Shown here one piece after another: positions 1 through 15,000 of a stretch of DNA of 64,000 nucleotides. Within the stretch, counting starts at the first letter, position 1. The number at the start of each line of letters is the position of its first letter. This DNA is from CBDBJR01 sp965206445 (GTDB lineage Bacteria > Pseudomonadota > Gammaproteobacteria > Arenicellales > Poriferihabitantaceae), in NCBI GenBank assembly GCA_965206445.1, contig CBDBJR010000002.1, positions 372,001 to 436,000 on the forward strand, read 5' to 3'. The notes beneath the pieces are model-generated. The model searched no databases. It saw nothing but the letters and a program-made list of their open reading frames with translations, and was not told the origin of the DNA. The position numbers were made by a program, and so were the translations under genes.

Positions 1-3000
1 ATGCGGTCGAGCCGGACAGCGCGACACTTGAGTTCATGCTGACCGTCACGGAGCTGTTGTCGGCCACCTTCGCGGTGCCGGAAACCGCCGCTGACCATAC
101 CCCTGTCGGCAGTCCGCTGACACCGAGCCACTTCCCGAATGGCGTACAGGACTGGAGCATCACCGCCGGCAACGCCGACGGGGTGTTTGCCATCGGCCCG
201 ACCGACGGGCAGCTAACGGTCGCGATGGCCGAGTTGCTCGACTTCGAGACCGCGGATAGCCACACGCTGACGGTGCAACTGACGGTCGGCGCGGCGACGG
301 CGGAGGCCACCGTCACGATCAACGTCGGCCCGGTCAACGAGGCGCCAACGGCGACAGGCAACATTGCACCGCAGACGGTCACCGTCAGCCTGCCGGCGGT
401 CACGGTTGATGTCGCCGGCCACTTCAGCGACCCGGAAGAGGACAGCTTGACCTACCATGCGATGTCGGCTGCCGAAGACACCGCCACCGTCCGTGTGCAA
501 GGCAGTGTCGTCACCATCAGCGCAGTGGCGGCAGGCGTGACGACCATCAGGGTAACCGCGGCCGATTCGGCCGATACGGAACTCAGCCCGTCGAGGGCGA
601 TACAGGAGATTGCCGTGACGGTCAACCCGGCGCCGTCGCTGCTGACGATGACCTTCACGGTGCCCGAAGACGCCGCCGTCGACACTGCCGTCGGCAGCCC
701 GCTGGTGCCGAGCAATTTCCCGGAAGGCGCGCAGGTCTGGCGTATCACTGGCGGCAACGTCGGCACGGTGTTCGGGATCGACTCGCTGAGCGGGCAGCTA
801 ACGGTAATCGAACCGCTCGACTTTGAGACCGTGTCGATCTACACGTTGACGGTGCAACTGACCGTCGGCCCCGCCACGGCAGAGACCACCGTCACAATCA
901 ACGTCGGCCCGGTCAACGAGGCGCCAACGGCGACAGGCAACATTGCGCCGCAGACAGTCACCGTCAGCCTGCCGGCAGTCACCGTCGATGTCGCCGGCCA
1001 CTTCAGCGACCCGGAAGAGGGCGCCCTGACCTACCACGCGGAGTCGGCTGCCGATGACACCGCGACCGTCAGTATACAAGGCAGTGTCGTGACCATCAGC
1101 GCAGTGGCGGCGGGCGATACGACAATACGGGTAACCGCAGCCGATTCATCCGATACGGACAGTAATCAGTCCAGGGTAACGCAGCAGATTGCCGTGACGG
1201 TCAACCCGGCGCCGTCGCTGCCGGCGATGACCTTCACGCTGCCCGAAGACGCCGCCGCCAACACCAACGTCGGCAGCCCGCTGGTGCCGAGCAACTTTCC
1301 GGCGGGCACGCAGGCCTGGCGTATCACCGACGGCAACCCCGGCACGCTGTTCGCCATCCATCCGACCACCGGGCAGCTAACGGTAATCGAGCCGCTCGAT
1401 TTCGAGACCACGGCGAGCTACACGTTGACAGTGCAATTGACCGTCGGCCCCGCCACGGCGGAGACCACCGTCACCATCAACGTCGGCCCGGTCAACGAGG
1501 CACCAATTGTGGTGGGCAACATTGCACCGCAGACGGTCACCATCGGTGGCGTGGAGTCGGTCACGGTTGATGTCGCCGGCCACTTCAGCGACCCGGAAGG
1601 GGGCGCCTTGACCTACCGTGCGGCGTCGGCTGCCGATGACACCGCCACTGTCAGTGTACAAGGCAGTGTCGTGACCATCAGCGCAGTGTCAGCAGGCGAT
1701 ACGACCATCAGGGTAACCGCGGCCGATGCGTCCGATACAGACAGTAATCAGTCCAGGACGACGCAGCAGATTGCCGTGACGGTCAATGCGGTGCCGACCA
1801 TCACCGCCATCGAGCTGACGTCGCAGGCCCGCAATGACGTCTATGCGATTGGCGACACCATTGAGGCGACGGTCACCTTCAGCCAGGCGGTCACGGTCAC
1901 CGGTCTGCCACAACTGGCGCTGACGGTGGGCACGCAGACGCGCCCGGCGGTCTACGCCGGCGGCAGCACGACCACGGCGCTGGTATTCAGCTACCCGGTG
2001 GCCGCCGCCGACCGCGACGATGACGGCGTGAGCATCGGCGCCGATGCGCTGACCCACGCCGACGGCAGCATGATTCGAGACGCGACCGACACCATCGACG
2101 CGCTGATCACGCACAGTGTGGCGGTGGACGCTACCGTCGCACACAAGGTAGACGGCATTGCCCCGATGGTCACCGACCTTGTGCTCACCGCCGGCCCGTA
2201 CATGGCCGGCGATGCGATCACCCTGACAGCGACCTTCAGCGAACCGGTCACAGTAGACCCCGCCGGCACGCCGCAGATACCGATACTCGTCGGCAGCACC
2301 CTCCGTCCGGCAGTCTACGCCGGCGGCAGCGACGCAATGGCGCTGGTATTCACCTACACGGTGGTCGCCGCCGACAGCGATGCCGATGGCGTGACAGTGG
2401 CGATCAACGCCCTGACGGCCAACAGCGACACCATCCAGGACGCCGCCGGCAACGACGCGCTGCTTGATCACGTTGCGATAGCCGCGGTCGAGGCCAATCG
2501 AGTGGACACCACTGTGCCGACGCTGAGCACGGCAACAGTCAATGGCAGGATACTGACACTGACCTACGATGAGGCACTCGACGACAGCTCGGTGCCGGCG
2601 CCGACAGCCTGGACGCTGACACTGGGGGCGGGCGTCGCCCCGACGGTGGACACCGGCGGCGTGGCTATCAGCGGGACGACGGTGACGCTGACGCTGAACG
2701 CCGCCGTCGAACCAACCGACGTAGTGACGCTGGTCTACACCGCCGCCGCGAATCCGGTGCGCGATCGGGCCGGCAACCATGCCGCTAATCTCACGTCCCA
2801 GGCGCCCCGGATGGTGAGCAACGACACGCTACCGCCGCCTGTTGCGATGTTGACCGGCGCGCTGACCGAAGCCGACCTGTTCGCCACACCGGCGCCGATA
2901 GTCACCGTCACACTGACCAACACCGAATACGTGCTTGCGGCCCGGCTGCTGGCGAACGACTTCAGCCTGACCACTGACGTGCCCGGGGAGGTGACGGTCA

Positions 3001-6000
3001 TCGATGTCAACCGCGACGACGCCACCACCGCCATGCTGACGCTGGCGTATAACGACGTGGACATCACCGCCAACGGCACCCTGTCCGTCACCGTCGCCGC
3101 CGCCGCCCACACCGGCATCGTCGACCTGCCGACCGGCAGCATCCCGATTACCGTCAGCGTCGGCGTCAATATCTGCGGCCGCACGCCACTGGTGCGGGAT
3201 ACCCTCCTCGCCGTCATCACGCCCACCCCCAGCGACTGCACCAATGTGCCGACAGCGGGGTTGCAAGCGGTGGAGGTCCTTGATCTGTCCGGGCAAACGT
3301 TAACGGAACTGCAACGCGGTGATTTTGCCGGCTTGTCGGGGCTGATGACGTTGAATCTGGAGAGCAAGCAACTCTCCGTATTGCCGCCCGGCGTTTTTGC
3401 CGGCTTGACGGCGCTGGAGACGTTGACTTTGGCCAACAACGCCTTCTCCACACTGCCCGCCGGCATTTTTGACGGCTTGACGGCGCTGGAGGTGTTGTTT
3501 TTGTCCGGCAGCCGCCTCGCCACGTTGCCCCCCGGCATTTTTGCCGACTTGACGGCGCTGACGAACCTGTCTTTGATCAACAACCAACTCGACACCTTGC
3601 CCGCCGGTGTTTTTGCCGGCTTGACGGCGCTGACGAGCTTGTCTTTGGGAGGCAACGACCTCGCCACGTTGCCCCCCGGCATTTTTGCCGGCTTGTCGAG
3701 GGTGTCGCTGTTGGATTTGTCCTTCAATGACCTCACCGCTTTGCCCGCCGACATTTTTAACGGCCTGGCGGCGCTTCAGAGCTTGTATTTGCAAAGAAAC
3801 GACTTCACGCTGGGAACCGGACTGCCGGTCGGCATCTTTGACGATGTGCTGGATACCCTGGGCTCCATTCCAGCTTCACTCTTCAGGGTAGACAACACCG
3901 TCCGCAACGCCCATTTTGTCTGCTCGCGTCCCGACTTCGCTGACATTGCAATCGCCGCCGGTGTGCGCGACTGCCTCCGGGTCAGCGCGGCGCAATTCTA
4001 CGCCTACCTGGTGGAGAATGGCGCCACGTTGAGCAACCTGACCCTGTCCGTCGGCGCCCTCACCCCGGTGTTTGCCGCCGACGTCGCCGACTATACCGTC
4101 ACCGTCCCCAGCGACGTCACCGCCGTGGCGGTCATACCGACCGCCAACCGGGACGGCGCCACCATTACCGTCAACACCGCCCCCGTCCTCAGCGGCAGCC
4201 CCAGTGAGGCCATTGCCCTGCCGCCGCCGGGCAGCATGGCGGTGCCGATTACCATTGAGGTCACCAACGTCGGCATCACGGCGACCTACAGGTTGATGGC
4301 GACCCGCATCGTACCGCCGGGCATCACCGGTATTGAGTTGACTTCAAGCGCCGGCGACGACAATGTCTACACGATTGGCGACGCGATTGAGGCGACGGTC
4401 ACCTTCAGTACGGCGGTGACGGTCACCGGTATGCCACGGCTGGCGCTGACCGTGGGCACGCAGACGCGCCAGGCGGTCTACACCAGGGGCAGCACGACCC
4501 CGGAGCTGGTGTTCAGCTACCCGGTGGTCGCCGGCGACCGCGATGACGATGGGGTCGCGGTGGCGCAAGACGCACTGACGGCCAACAACGGCACGATCCG
4601 GGACGCCGCCGGCAACGACGCGCGGCTCGCTCACACGGCGATTGCCGCGAACAGCGCCCATCGAGTGGATACCGCCGCCCCGACGGTCGGTACGGTAATC
4701 ATCAATGGCAATCGCCTGACGCTGGCCTACAACGAGGCGCTCGACGACCGCCCGGTACCGGCGCCGACCGCCTGGACGCTGACACTGGGGTCGGGCGCCC
4801 CCGCCCCGGCGGTGCGCGCCGGTGGCGTGACGATCGGCGGGACGACAGTGACGCTGACGCTGGACGCAGCCGTTGAATTACCCGCCGTAGTGACGCTGGA
4901 CTACACCGCCGCGACGAATCCGGTGCGCGATCTGGCCGGCAACCATGCCGCCAGTTTCCAGCGCCGGGTGGTGCAAAACGACACGCCACCGGTTGCCACG
5001 TTGACCGGTACGCTGACCGAAGCCGGCCTGTTCGCCGCAACAGCGTCGACGGTTACCGTCGCACTGACCCACGCCGAGTACGTGCCCACCGAGCTGCGGT
5101 CGGAGCACTTTACGCCGACCGTCAACGGCATCGGCGCCGGCGTCGTGACCGTCAACAGCGTCACCCGCGTCAACGACACCACCGCCACGCTGACGCTCGG
5201 CTATGACAACGCAGACATCACCACCGGCACCCTGTCCATCACCGTCGCCACCGCCACCCACACCGGCATCGTCGACCTGCCCACCGGCACCATCCCGATT
5301 ACCGCCAGCGCCGGCGTCAATATCTGCGGCCGCACGCCACCGGTGCGGGATGCCCTCCTCGCCGTCATCACGCCCACCCCCAGCGACTGCACCAATGTGC
5401 CGACGACCGGGCTGCAAGCGGTGGGGAGCCTTAATCTGTCTAATCAAACGTTCGCTCGGCTGCAACGCGGTGATTTTGCCGGCTTGACGGGGATGATGAC
5501 GTTGAATCTGGAGAGCAAGCGACTCTCCGTATTGCCGCTCGGCGTTTTTGACGGCTTGACGGCGCTGACGACGTTGAGTTTGTCGGGCAACGCCTTCTCC
5601 ACAGTGCCGGCCGGCATTTTTGACGGCTTGACGGCGCTGAGGATTTTGTTTTTGGCCGGCAAGGGCCTCACCACATTGCCCCCCGGCGTTTTTGCCGGTT
5701 TGTCGGGGTTGACGCAGTTGTCTTTGGTCAAGAACCAGATCAGCACATTGCCCACCGGCATTTTTGCCGGCTTGACGGCGCTGGAGGTGTTGATTTTGTC
5801 CGAAAATTTCCTCGCCACCTTGCCCGCCGACGTTTTTAACGGCTTGCCGGTGCTTCGGGGGTTGCATTTGCAAGCAAACCGCTTCACGTCGGCAACCGGA
5901 CTGCCGGCCGGCATCTTTGACGATGTGCTGGATACGCTGGGCCCCATTGAAACTTTAGGATTCGGAGTCCTCAGGGTAGACGCCAACGGTCGCGATGCCC

Positions 6001-9000
6001 ATTTTGTCTGCTCGCGTCCCGACTTCGCTGCCATTGTTGCCTTCGCCGGTGTGCGCGACTGCCTGCTGGTCAGCGCGGCGCAATTCAATGACTACCTCGA
6101 GCAAAATGGCGTCACGTTGAGCGCCCTGACCCTTTCCGCCGGCACTCTGGACCCGGTGTTCGCCGCCGACACCGCCGACTATACCGTCACCGTCCCCAAC
6201 ACCGTCACCGCCGTGATTGTCACGCCGACCGCCGCCCGGGTCGGCGCCACGATTACCGTCAACACCGCCACCGTGGCCAGCGGTACCCCCAGTGTCGCCA
6301 TTGATCTGCCGACGCCGGGCACAGCGGTGCCGATTACCATTGAGGTCACCAACACCATTGAAGCCACCAGCACCACGGGGACCTACAGGTTGGTGGTCAC
6401 CCGTACGGCACTGCCGGGCATCACCGCCATCGAGTTGACCTCGAATGCCGACGACGACGTCTATGCGATTGGCGACGCGATTGACGCGACGGTCACCTTC
6501 AGCGAAGCGGTCACGGTCACCGGCCTGCCGCAGCTGGCGCTGACGGTGGGCACGCAGACGCGCCAGGCGGTCTACACCGCCAGCGGCAGCACGGCCACGA
6601 CGCTGGTGTTCAGCTACACGGTGGTCGCCGACGACCGCGATGATGACGGCGTGAGCATCGGCACCGATGCGCTGACCCACGCCGCCGACAGCATGATTCG
6701 AGACGCGACCGACACCACCGACATAGCGATCACGCATAGTGTGACGGTGGACCATCCCAACGCACATAGAGTAGACGGCATCGTCCCGACGGTGGACGGG
6801 GTCGCCATCACCAGCACCACCGGCCCGTACGCCAGGGACGAAGCGATTGAGTTGACAGCGACCTTCAGCGAAACGGTCAGGGTCAGCGGCACGCCGCGGA
6901 TACCGCTGACGGTGGGTACGCAGACGCGCCAGGCAGTCTACACCGGCGGCAGCGACTCGTCGGCGCTGGTATTCAGCTACACGGTGACAGCCGACGACCG
7001 CGATGACGATGGGGTTGAGGTGGCGATCAACGCCCTGACGGCCAACAGCGACACCATCCAGGACATCGCCGGCAACGACGCAGTGCTTGATCACGTTGCG
7101 ATAGCCGCGGTCGAGGCCAATCGAGTGGACACCACCGTGCCGACGCTGAGCACGGCAACAGTCAATGGCAGGATACTGACACTGACCTACGATGAGGCAC
7201 TCGATGACAGCTCGGTGCCGGCGCCGACAGCCTGGACGCTGACACTGGGGGCGGGCGTCGCCCCGACGGTGAACGCCGACGGCGTGACGATCAACGGGAC
7301 GACGGTGACGCTGATGCTGAACGCCGCTGTCGAGTCAACCGACGTAGTGACGCTGGTCTACACCGCCGCCGCGAATCCGGTGCGCGATCGGGCCGGCAAC
7401 AATGCCGCTAATCTCACGTCCCAGGCGCCCCGGATGGTGAGCAACGACACGCTACCGCCTGCTGCCATGTTGACCGGCGCGCTGACCGAGGCCGACCTGT
7501 TCGCCGCAACGGCGCCAACAGTCACCGTCACCCTGACCAACACCGAATACGTGACCGCCGATGATCTGCTGCCGAGCCACTTTGCGCTGGCCGACAACGT
7601 CGCCGGCGACGTGACGGTCACCGGTGTCACCCGTGACGACGCCACCACCGCCACGCTGACGCTCGACTATGACAACAGGGACATCACCATTACCGACGGC
7701 ACCCTGTCCATCACCATCACCGCCGCCGCCCACACCGACAGCGGCGACCTGATCACCAACTCCATCCCGATCACCGCCAGTGACGGCGTCAATATCTGCG
7801 GCCGCACACCACAGGTGCGGGATGCCATTCTCAGCGCCATCACGCCCACCCCCGGCGACTGCACCAATGTGCCGACGGCAGGGCTGCAATCTGTGACCAG
7901 CCTTGGTCTGGCTAATCAAGGCATCCCTGCGCTGCAAAGCAGCGATTTTGCCGACTTGTCGGAACTGATGATTTTGGAGTTGCCGAACAACCGGTTCACC
8001 ACATTGCCGGCCGGTATTTTTGCCGGCTTGACGGCGCTGACGACGTTGGATTTGTCCAACGAACTCACCCCGGGCCTCACCGAATTGTCCTTCGACATTT
8101 TTGCCGGCTTGACGGCGCTGAAGAGTTTGAGTTTGAACCAAAATCGGCTCGCCACGTTGCCCGCCGGCCTTTTTACCGGCTTGACGGCGCTGGAGGGTCT
8201 GTCTTTGAACGACAACCAACTTACCAACAGCCCCGAATTGCCCGCCGACATTTTTGCCGGCTTGACGGCGCTGGATTCTGTGGATTTGGACCACAACCAA
8301 TTCGCCACGTTGCCCGCCGGCCTTTTTACCGGCTTGACGGCGCTGAGGTATGTGTATTTGAACGACAACCAACTCACCACATTGCCCGCCGGCCTTTTTG
8401 CCGGCTTGACGAAGCTGGGGGCGTTGACGTTGAACGAAAACCGACTCGCCACGTTGCCCGCCGGCCTGTTTGCCGACTTGACGGCGCTGACGAACCTGCG
8501 TTTCGACCACAACCAACTCACCACATTGCGCGCCGACATTTTTGTCGGCTTGACGGCGCTGGAGGTTATGTATATGGGCAATAACCAGCTCGCCACGTTG
8601 CGCGCCGACATTTTTGTCGGCTTGACGGCGCTGCGTACTTTGAGTCTGGGCGGCAACCCTTTCACGCCGGCAACCGGGTTGCCCGTCGGCGTCTTTGACG
8701 ATGTGCTCGATACGCTGAGCCGGATTGCCACCAGCGGCGACAACGGTTTTGTTATTGACGACACCGTCCGCGCCGCCCATTTTGTCTGCCCGCGGGACGA
8801 CGCCGCACAGATTGTAGATACCTACCGCACCGCCGGGGTCACCGATTGCCTCCGGATCAGTGCGGCGCAATTCAACGCCTACTTCGACGCCACCCTGATC
8901 GGCCTGACCGTTTCTGACGGTGCCCTCGCTCCGGGGTTTGCTCCCGCCGCCGCCACCTATACCGTCACCGTCCCCAACACCGTCGACGCCGTGACCGTCA

Positions 9001-12000
9001 CGCCGACCGCCGCCCAGCCCGGCGCCACGATTACCGTCAATGCCGTCACCGTAGACAGTGGCAGCCCCAGTGCGGCCATTTCGCTGCCGCTGTCGGACCC
9101 GACGGTGCCGATTACCATTGCAGTGACCGCCACCGACACGACCACCATGCAGACCTACACGGTGACGGTGACCCGCGCGGCCCCGCCGAGCATCACCGGC
9201 ATCGAGTTGACCTCGAATGCCGTCATTGGCGTCTACGCGATTGGCGAGGCGATTGAAGCAACGGTCACCTTCAGCGAAGCGGTCACCGTCACTGGCCTGC
9301 CGCAACTGGCGCTGACCGTGGGTACGGAAACGCGCCAGGCGATCTACGCCAGCGGCAACACGACCGTGGCGCTGGTGTTCAGCTACCCGGTGGCTGTCGG
9401 CGACCTCGACCTTGACGGTGTGAGCATCGGCACCGATGCGCTGACCCACGCCGGCGACAGCATGATTCGAGACGCGACCGACACCATCGACGCGGTGATC
9501 ACGCACAGTGTGGAGGTGGATGCCGGCGTTGCACACAGGGTAGACGGCGTTGCCCCAACGGTCACCGACCTTGTGCTCACCGCCGGCCCGTACATGATCG
9601 GTGATGCGATTACCCTGACGGCGACCTTCAGCGAACCGGTAGTGGTAGACGCCGCTGGCAGGCCGCAGATACCGATACTCGTCGGCAGTACCTCCCGCCT
9701 GGCAGTCTACGCCAGCGGCAGTGAATCGTCGGCGCTGGTATTCACCTACACGGTGGCCGACGACCGCGATGGCGATGAGGTCGCGGTGGCGCGCAACGCA
9801 CTGACGGCCAACGGCGGCACCATCCGGGACGTCGTCGGCTACGATGCGGTGCTCGACCACGATCCGATTGCCGCGGGCGCTGCCAATCGAGTGGACACCG
9901 TCGTGCCGATGCTGGACACGGCAAGCATTGATGGCAGGATACTGACGCTGACCTACGATGAGGCGCTCGACGACAGCTCGGCACCGGCGCCGGCAGACTA
10001 CACGCTGACACTGGGGGCGGGCGTCGCCCCGACGGTGAACGCCGACGGCGTGGCGATCAGCGGGACGACGGTGACACTGACGCTGAGCACGGCCGTGGTA
10101 TCGACGGATGTCGTGACGCTGGACTATACCGCCGGGACGGATCCGCTGCGCGATCTGGCCGGTAACCGGGCCGCCGGTCTCACGACTCAGGCGGTGGACA
10201 ACACCACCGATGCGCTGCCGAGCTTTGTCGGCGAGTCGGTGGAGGCGCAGAGGTACACGGTCGGCGTGGCCGTAGGCGCGCTGCAACTGCCGGCGGCGAG
10301 CGGTGGCAACGGGGTGCTGAGCTACACGCTGGCGCCGGCGCTGCCGAACGGCCTGACGTTCAATGCGGAGAATCGCCAGATCAGCGGCACGCCGCTGGAG
10401 ATGATGGCGCCGACGACCTACACGCTGACGGCGACCGATGCCGATGTGGTTGAGCCGGACAGCACGACACTCGAGTTCACGCTGACCGTCACGGAGCTGT
10501 TGTCGGCCACCTTCATGCTGCCGGAAGACGCAGCCGACAATAGCAATGTCGGTATACCACTGACGCCGAACAACTTCCCGGATGGCGTGCAGGCCTGGCG
10601 TATCATCGGCGGCAACGACGACGGGGTGTTTGCGATCGGCGTGACCGACGGACAACTAACGGTAATCGAACCGCTTGATTTCGAGACGACGGTGAGCTAC
10701 ACGTTGACGGTGCAACTGACCGTCGGCGCGGCGACGGCGCAGGCCACCGTCACCATCAACGTCGAGAATGTCAACGAAGCGCCGGTCGTGGAGCGCCCCA
10801 TTCTGTCGCAGACGGTCACCGTTAGTCTGCCGGCGGTCACGGTTGATGTCGCCGGCAGTTTCAGTGACCCGGAAGGGGGTGCCTTGACCTATCATGCGGA
10901 GTCGGCTGCCGATGACACCGCGACCGTCAATGTGCAAGGCAGTGTGGTGACCATCAGCGCAGTGGCGGCGGGTGATACGACAATCAGGGTAACCGCAGCC
11001 GATTCGTTCGATACGGACAGTAATCAGTCAAGGGTAACGCAGGAGATTGCCGTCACGGTCAACCCGGCACCGTCGCTGCCGGCGATGGTCTTCACGGTGC
11101 CTGAAGACGCTACCGACAATACCAACGTCGGTAGCCCGCTGGTGCCGAGCAACTTCCCGGAAGGCGCGCAGGCCTGGCGCATCACCGACGGCAACACCGG
11201 CACGGTGTTTGCCATCCATCCGACCACCGGTCAGCTAACGGTAATCGAACCGCTCGATTTCGAGACCACGGTGATCTACACGCTGACAGTGCAATTAACC
11301 GTCGGCCCAGCTACGGCGGAGACCACCGTCACGATCACCGTCGACCCGGTCAACGAGGCGCCAATCACGGTAGGCAACATTGCGCCGCAGACGGTCACCG
11401 TCAGCCTGCCGTCGGTCACAGTCGATGTCGCCGGCCACTTCAGCGACCCGGAAGAGGGCGCCCTGACCTACCATGCGGAGTCGGCTGCCGATGACACCGC
11501 GACCGTCAGTGTACAAGGCAGTGTGGTGACCATCAGCGCAGTGTCGGCGGGCGATACGACAATACGGGTAACCGCAGCCGATTCGTCCGATACGGACAGT
11601 AATCAGTCAAGGGCAACACAGGAGATTGCCGTGACGGTCAACCCGGCACCGTCACTGCCGGCGATGACCTTCACGGTGCCCGAAGACGCCGCCGCCGATA
11701 CCGCCGTCGGCAGCCCGCTGGTGCCGAGCAACTTCCCGGAGGGCGTGCAATCCTGGAGCATCACCGACGGCAACACTGGCACGGTGTTTGCCATCAACCC
11801 GACTGGAGGCCAGCTAACAGTGGCTGCGGCACTCGATTTCGAGACCACGGTGATCTACACGCTGACGGTGCAACTGACGGTCGGCGCCGCCACTGCAGAG
11901 ACCACCGTCACGATCAATGTCGGTCCGGTCAACGAGGCACCAACGGCGACAGGCAACATTGCGCCGCAGACGGTCACCGTCAGCCTGCCGTCGGTCACCG

Positions 12001-15000
12001 TTGATGTCGCCAGCCACTTCAGCGACCCGGAAGGGGGTGCCTTGACCTACCATGCGATATCGGCTGCCGAAGACACCGCCACCGTCCGTGTGCAAGGCAG
12101 TATCGTGACCATCAGCGCAGTGTCGGCGGGCGATACGACCATCAGGGTAACCGCAGCCGATTCGTCCGATACGGACAGTAATCAGTCAAGGGCAACGCAG
12201 GAGATTGCCGTCACGGTCAACCCGGCACCGTCGTTGCCGGCGATGACCTTCACGGTGCCCGAAGACGCTGCCGACAATACCAACGTCGGCAGCCCGCTGG
12301 TGCCGAGCAATTTCCCGGAGGGCGTACAGGCCTGGCGCATCACCGACGGCAACACCGGCACGGTGTTTGCCATCAACCCGACTGGAGGCCAGCTAACGGT
12401 GGCCGCGGCACTCGATTTCGAGACCACGGAGATATACACGCTGACGGTGCAACTGACGGTCGGCGCCGCCACCGCAACGACCACCGTCACGATCAATGTC
12501 GGTCCGGTCAACGAGGCGCCAACGGCGGTGGGCAACATTGCACCGCAGACGGTCACCGTCAGCCTGCCGTCGGTCACCGTTGATGTCGCCAGCCACTTCA
12601 GCGACCCGGAAGGGGGTGCCTTGACCTACCATGCGATGTCGGCTGCCGAAGACACCGCCACCGTCCGTGTGCAAGGCAGTATCGTGACCATCAGCGCAGT
12701 GTCGGCGGGCGATACGACCATCAGAGTAACCGCAGCCGATTCGTCCGATACGGACAGTAATCAGTCAAGGGCAACGCAGGAGATTGCCGTGACGGTCAAC
12801 CCGGCGCCGTCGCTGCCGGCGATGACCTTCACGGTGCCCGAAGACGCCGCCGCCGATACCGCCGTCGGCAGCCCGCTGGTGCCGAGCAACTTCCCGGAGG
12901 GCGTGCAATCCTGGCGCATCACCGACGGCAACACTGGCACGGTGTTTGCCATCAACCCGACTGGAGGCCAGCTAACGGTGGCCGCGGCACTCGATTTCGA
13001 GACCACGGAGATATACACGCTGACGGTGCAACTGACGGTCGGCGCCGCCACCGCAACGACCACCGTCACGATCGACGTCGGTCCGGTCAACGAGGCGCCA
13101 ACGGCGACAGGCAACATTGCGCCGCAGACGGTCACCGTCAGTCTGCCGTCGGTCACAGTTGATGTCGCCAGCTACTTCAGCGACCCGGAAGGGGGCGCCC
13201 TGACCTACCATGCGGAGTCGGCTGCCGATGACACCGCTACCGTCAGTGTGCAAGGCAGTGTCGTGACCATCAGCGCAGTGTCGGCGGGCGATACGATCAT
13301 CAGGGTAACCGCAGCCGATTCGTCCGATACGGACAGTAATCAGTCAAGGGTAACGCAGGAGATTGCCGTGACGGTCAACTCGGCACCGTCACTGCCGGCG
13401 ATGACCTTCACGGTGCCCGAAGACGCTGCCGCCGACACCAACGTCGGTAGCCCGCTGGTGCCGAGCAATTTCCCGGCGGGCGTGCAGTCCTGGAGCATCA
13501 CCGCCGGCAACCCCGGCACGGTGTTCGAGATCGACTCACTCAGCGGCCAGCTAACGGTAATCGAACCGCTCGATTTCGAGACCACGGAGAGCTACACATT
13601 GACAGTGCAATTAACCGTTGGCGCGGCGACGGCGCAGGCCACCGTCACCATCAACGTCGAGAATGTCAACGAAGCGCCGGTCGTGGAGCGCCCCATCCCG
13701 TCGCAGACGGTCACCGTCAGCCTGCCGTCGGTCACCGTCGATGTCGCCGGCAGCTTCAGCGACCCGGAAGGGGGCGCCCTGACCTACCGTGCGATGTCGG
13801 CTGACGAGAACACCGCGACCGTCAGTGTGCAAGGCAGTGTCGTGACCATCAGCGCAGTGGCGGCGGGCGATACGACCATCAGGGTAACCGCAGCCGATTC
13901 GTCCGATACGGACAGTAATCAGTCAAGGGTAACGCAGGAGATTGCCGTGACGGTCAACCCGGCGCCGTCGCTGCCGTCGCTGCCGACGATGACCTTCACG
14001 GTACCCGAAGACGCCGCCGCCGACACCAGCGTGGGTAGCCCGCTGGTGCCGAGCAATTTCCCGGCGGGCGTGCAGTCCTGGAGCATCACCGCCGGCAACC
14101 CCGGCACGGTGTTCGAGATCGACCCACTCAGCGGCCAGCTAACGGTAATCGAACCGCTCGATTTCGAGACCACGGAGAGCTACACGCTGACAGTGCAATT
14201 GATCATCGGCCCCGCCACGGCAGAGACCACCGTCACGATCGACGTCGGTCAGGTCAACGAGGCGCCAACGGCGACAGGCAGCATTGCCCCGCAGACGGTC
14301 ACCGTCAGCCTGCCGCCGGTCACCGTCGATGTCGCCGACCATTTCAGCGACCCGGAAGAGGGCGCCCTGACCTACCATGCGGAGTCGGCTGACGATGACA
14401 CCGCGACCATCCGTGTGCAAGGCAGTGTCGTGACCATCAGCGCAGTGTCGGCGGGCGATACGACCATCAGGGTAACCGCAGCCGATTCGTCCGATACGGA
14501 CAGTAATCAGTCAAGGGTAACGCAGGAGATTGCCGTGACGGTCAACCCGGCGCCGTCGCTGCCGACGATAACCTTCACGGTGTCCGAAGACGCCGTCGCC
14601 GACACCAGCGTCGGCAGCCCGCTGGTGCCGAGCAATTTCCCGGCGGGCGTGCAATCCTGGAGCATCACCGGCGGCAACCTCGGCACGGTGTTTGCCATCC
14701 ATCCGACCACCGGGCAGCTAACGGTAATCGAGCCGCTCGATTTCGAGACCACGGCGATCTACACATTGACAGTGCAATTAACCGTTGGCGCGGCGACGGC
14801 GCAGGCCACCGTCACCATCAACGTCGAGAATGTCAACGAAGCGCCGGTCGTGGAGCGCCCCATCCCGCCGCAGACGGTCACCGTCAGCCTGCCGTCGGTT
14901 GCAGTCGATGTCGCCAGCCACTTCAGCGACCCGGAAGATGACAGCTTAACCTACCGTGCGATGTCGGCTGACGAGAACACCGCGACCGTCCGTGTGCAAG

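Larger units (their letters stand above)
1800..10205 (+). repeat. Four Ig-like/SwmB-like modules, three with leucine-rich repeats
   Basis: Modules start near 1800, 4321, 6420 and 9190 with an Ig-like domain (YAIGD.IEATVTFS.AV). Modules 1, 3 and 4 have a second Ig-like copy (GPY...EAI/DAI.LTATFSE). Each then has a SwmB-like domain (LTYDEALDDSS.PAP). Modules 1-3 continue with an LTEADLF domain, a capped LRR solenoid and a cadherin-like beta-sandwich of the PF12733 type (YTVTVP....TVTPTA). Module 4 ends without LRRs. Adjacent modules are clearly duplicates at DNA level, for example 2515-2820 against 7135-7440. Confidence 0.8.

Noticed and set aside
7452..10655. 1,067-codon open frame on the minus strand within the giant gene, with similar shorter ones all along the repeats
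   Set aside because: They recur with the 579-bp repeat period or mirror the LRR and Ig modules, have Arg/Gln/His-rich composition, and match no family; they are shadows of a GC-rich plus-strand gene.
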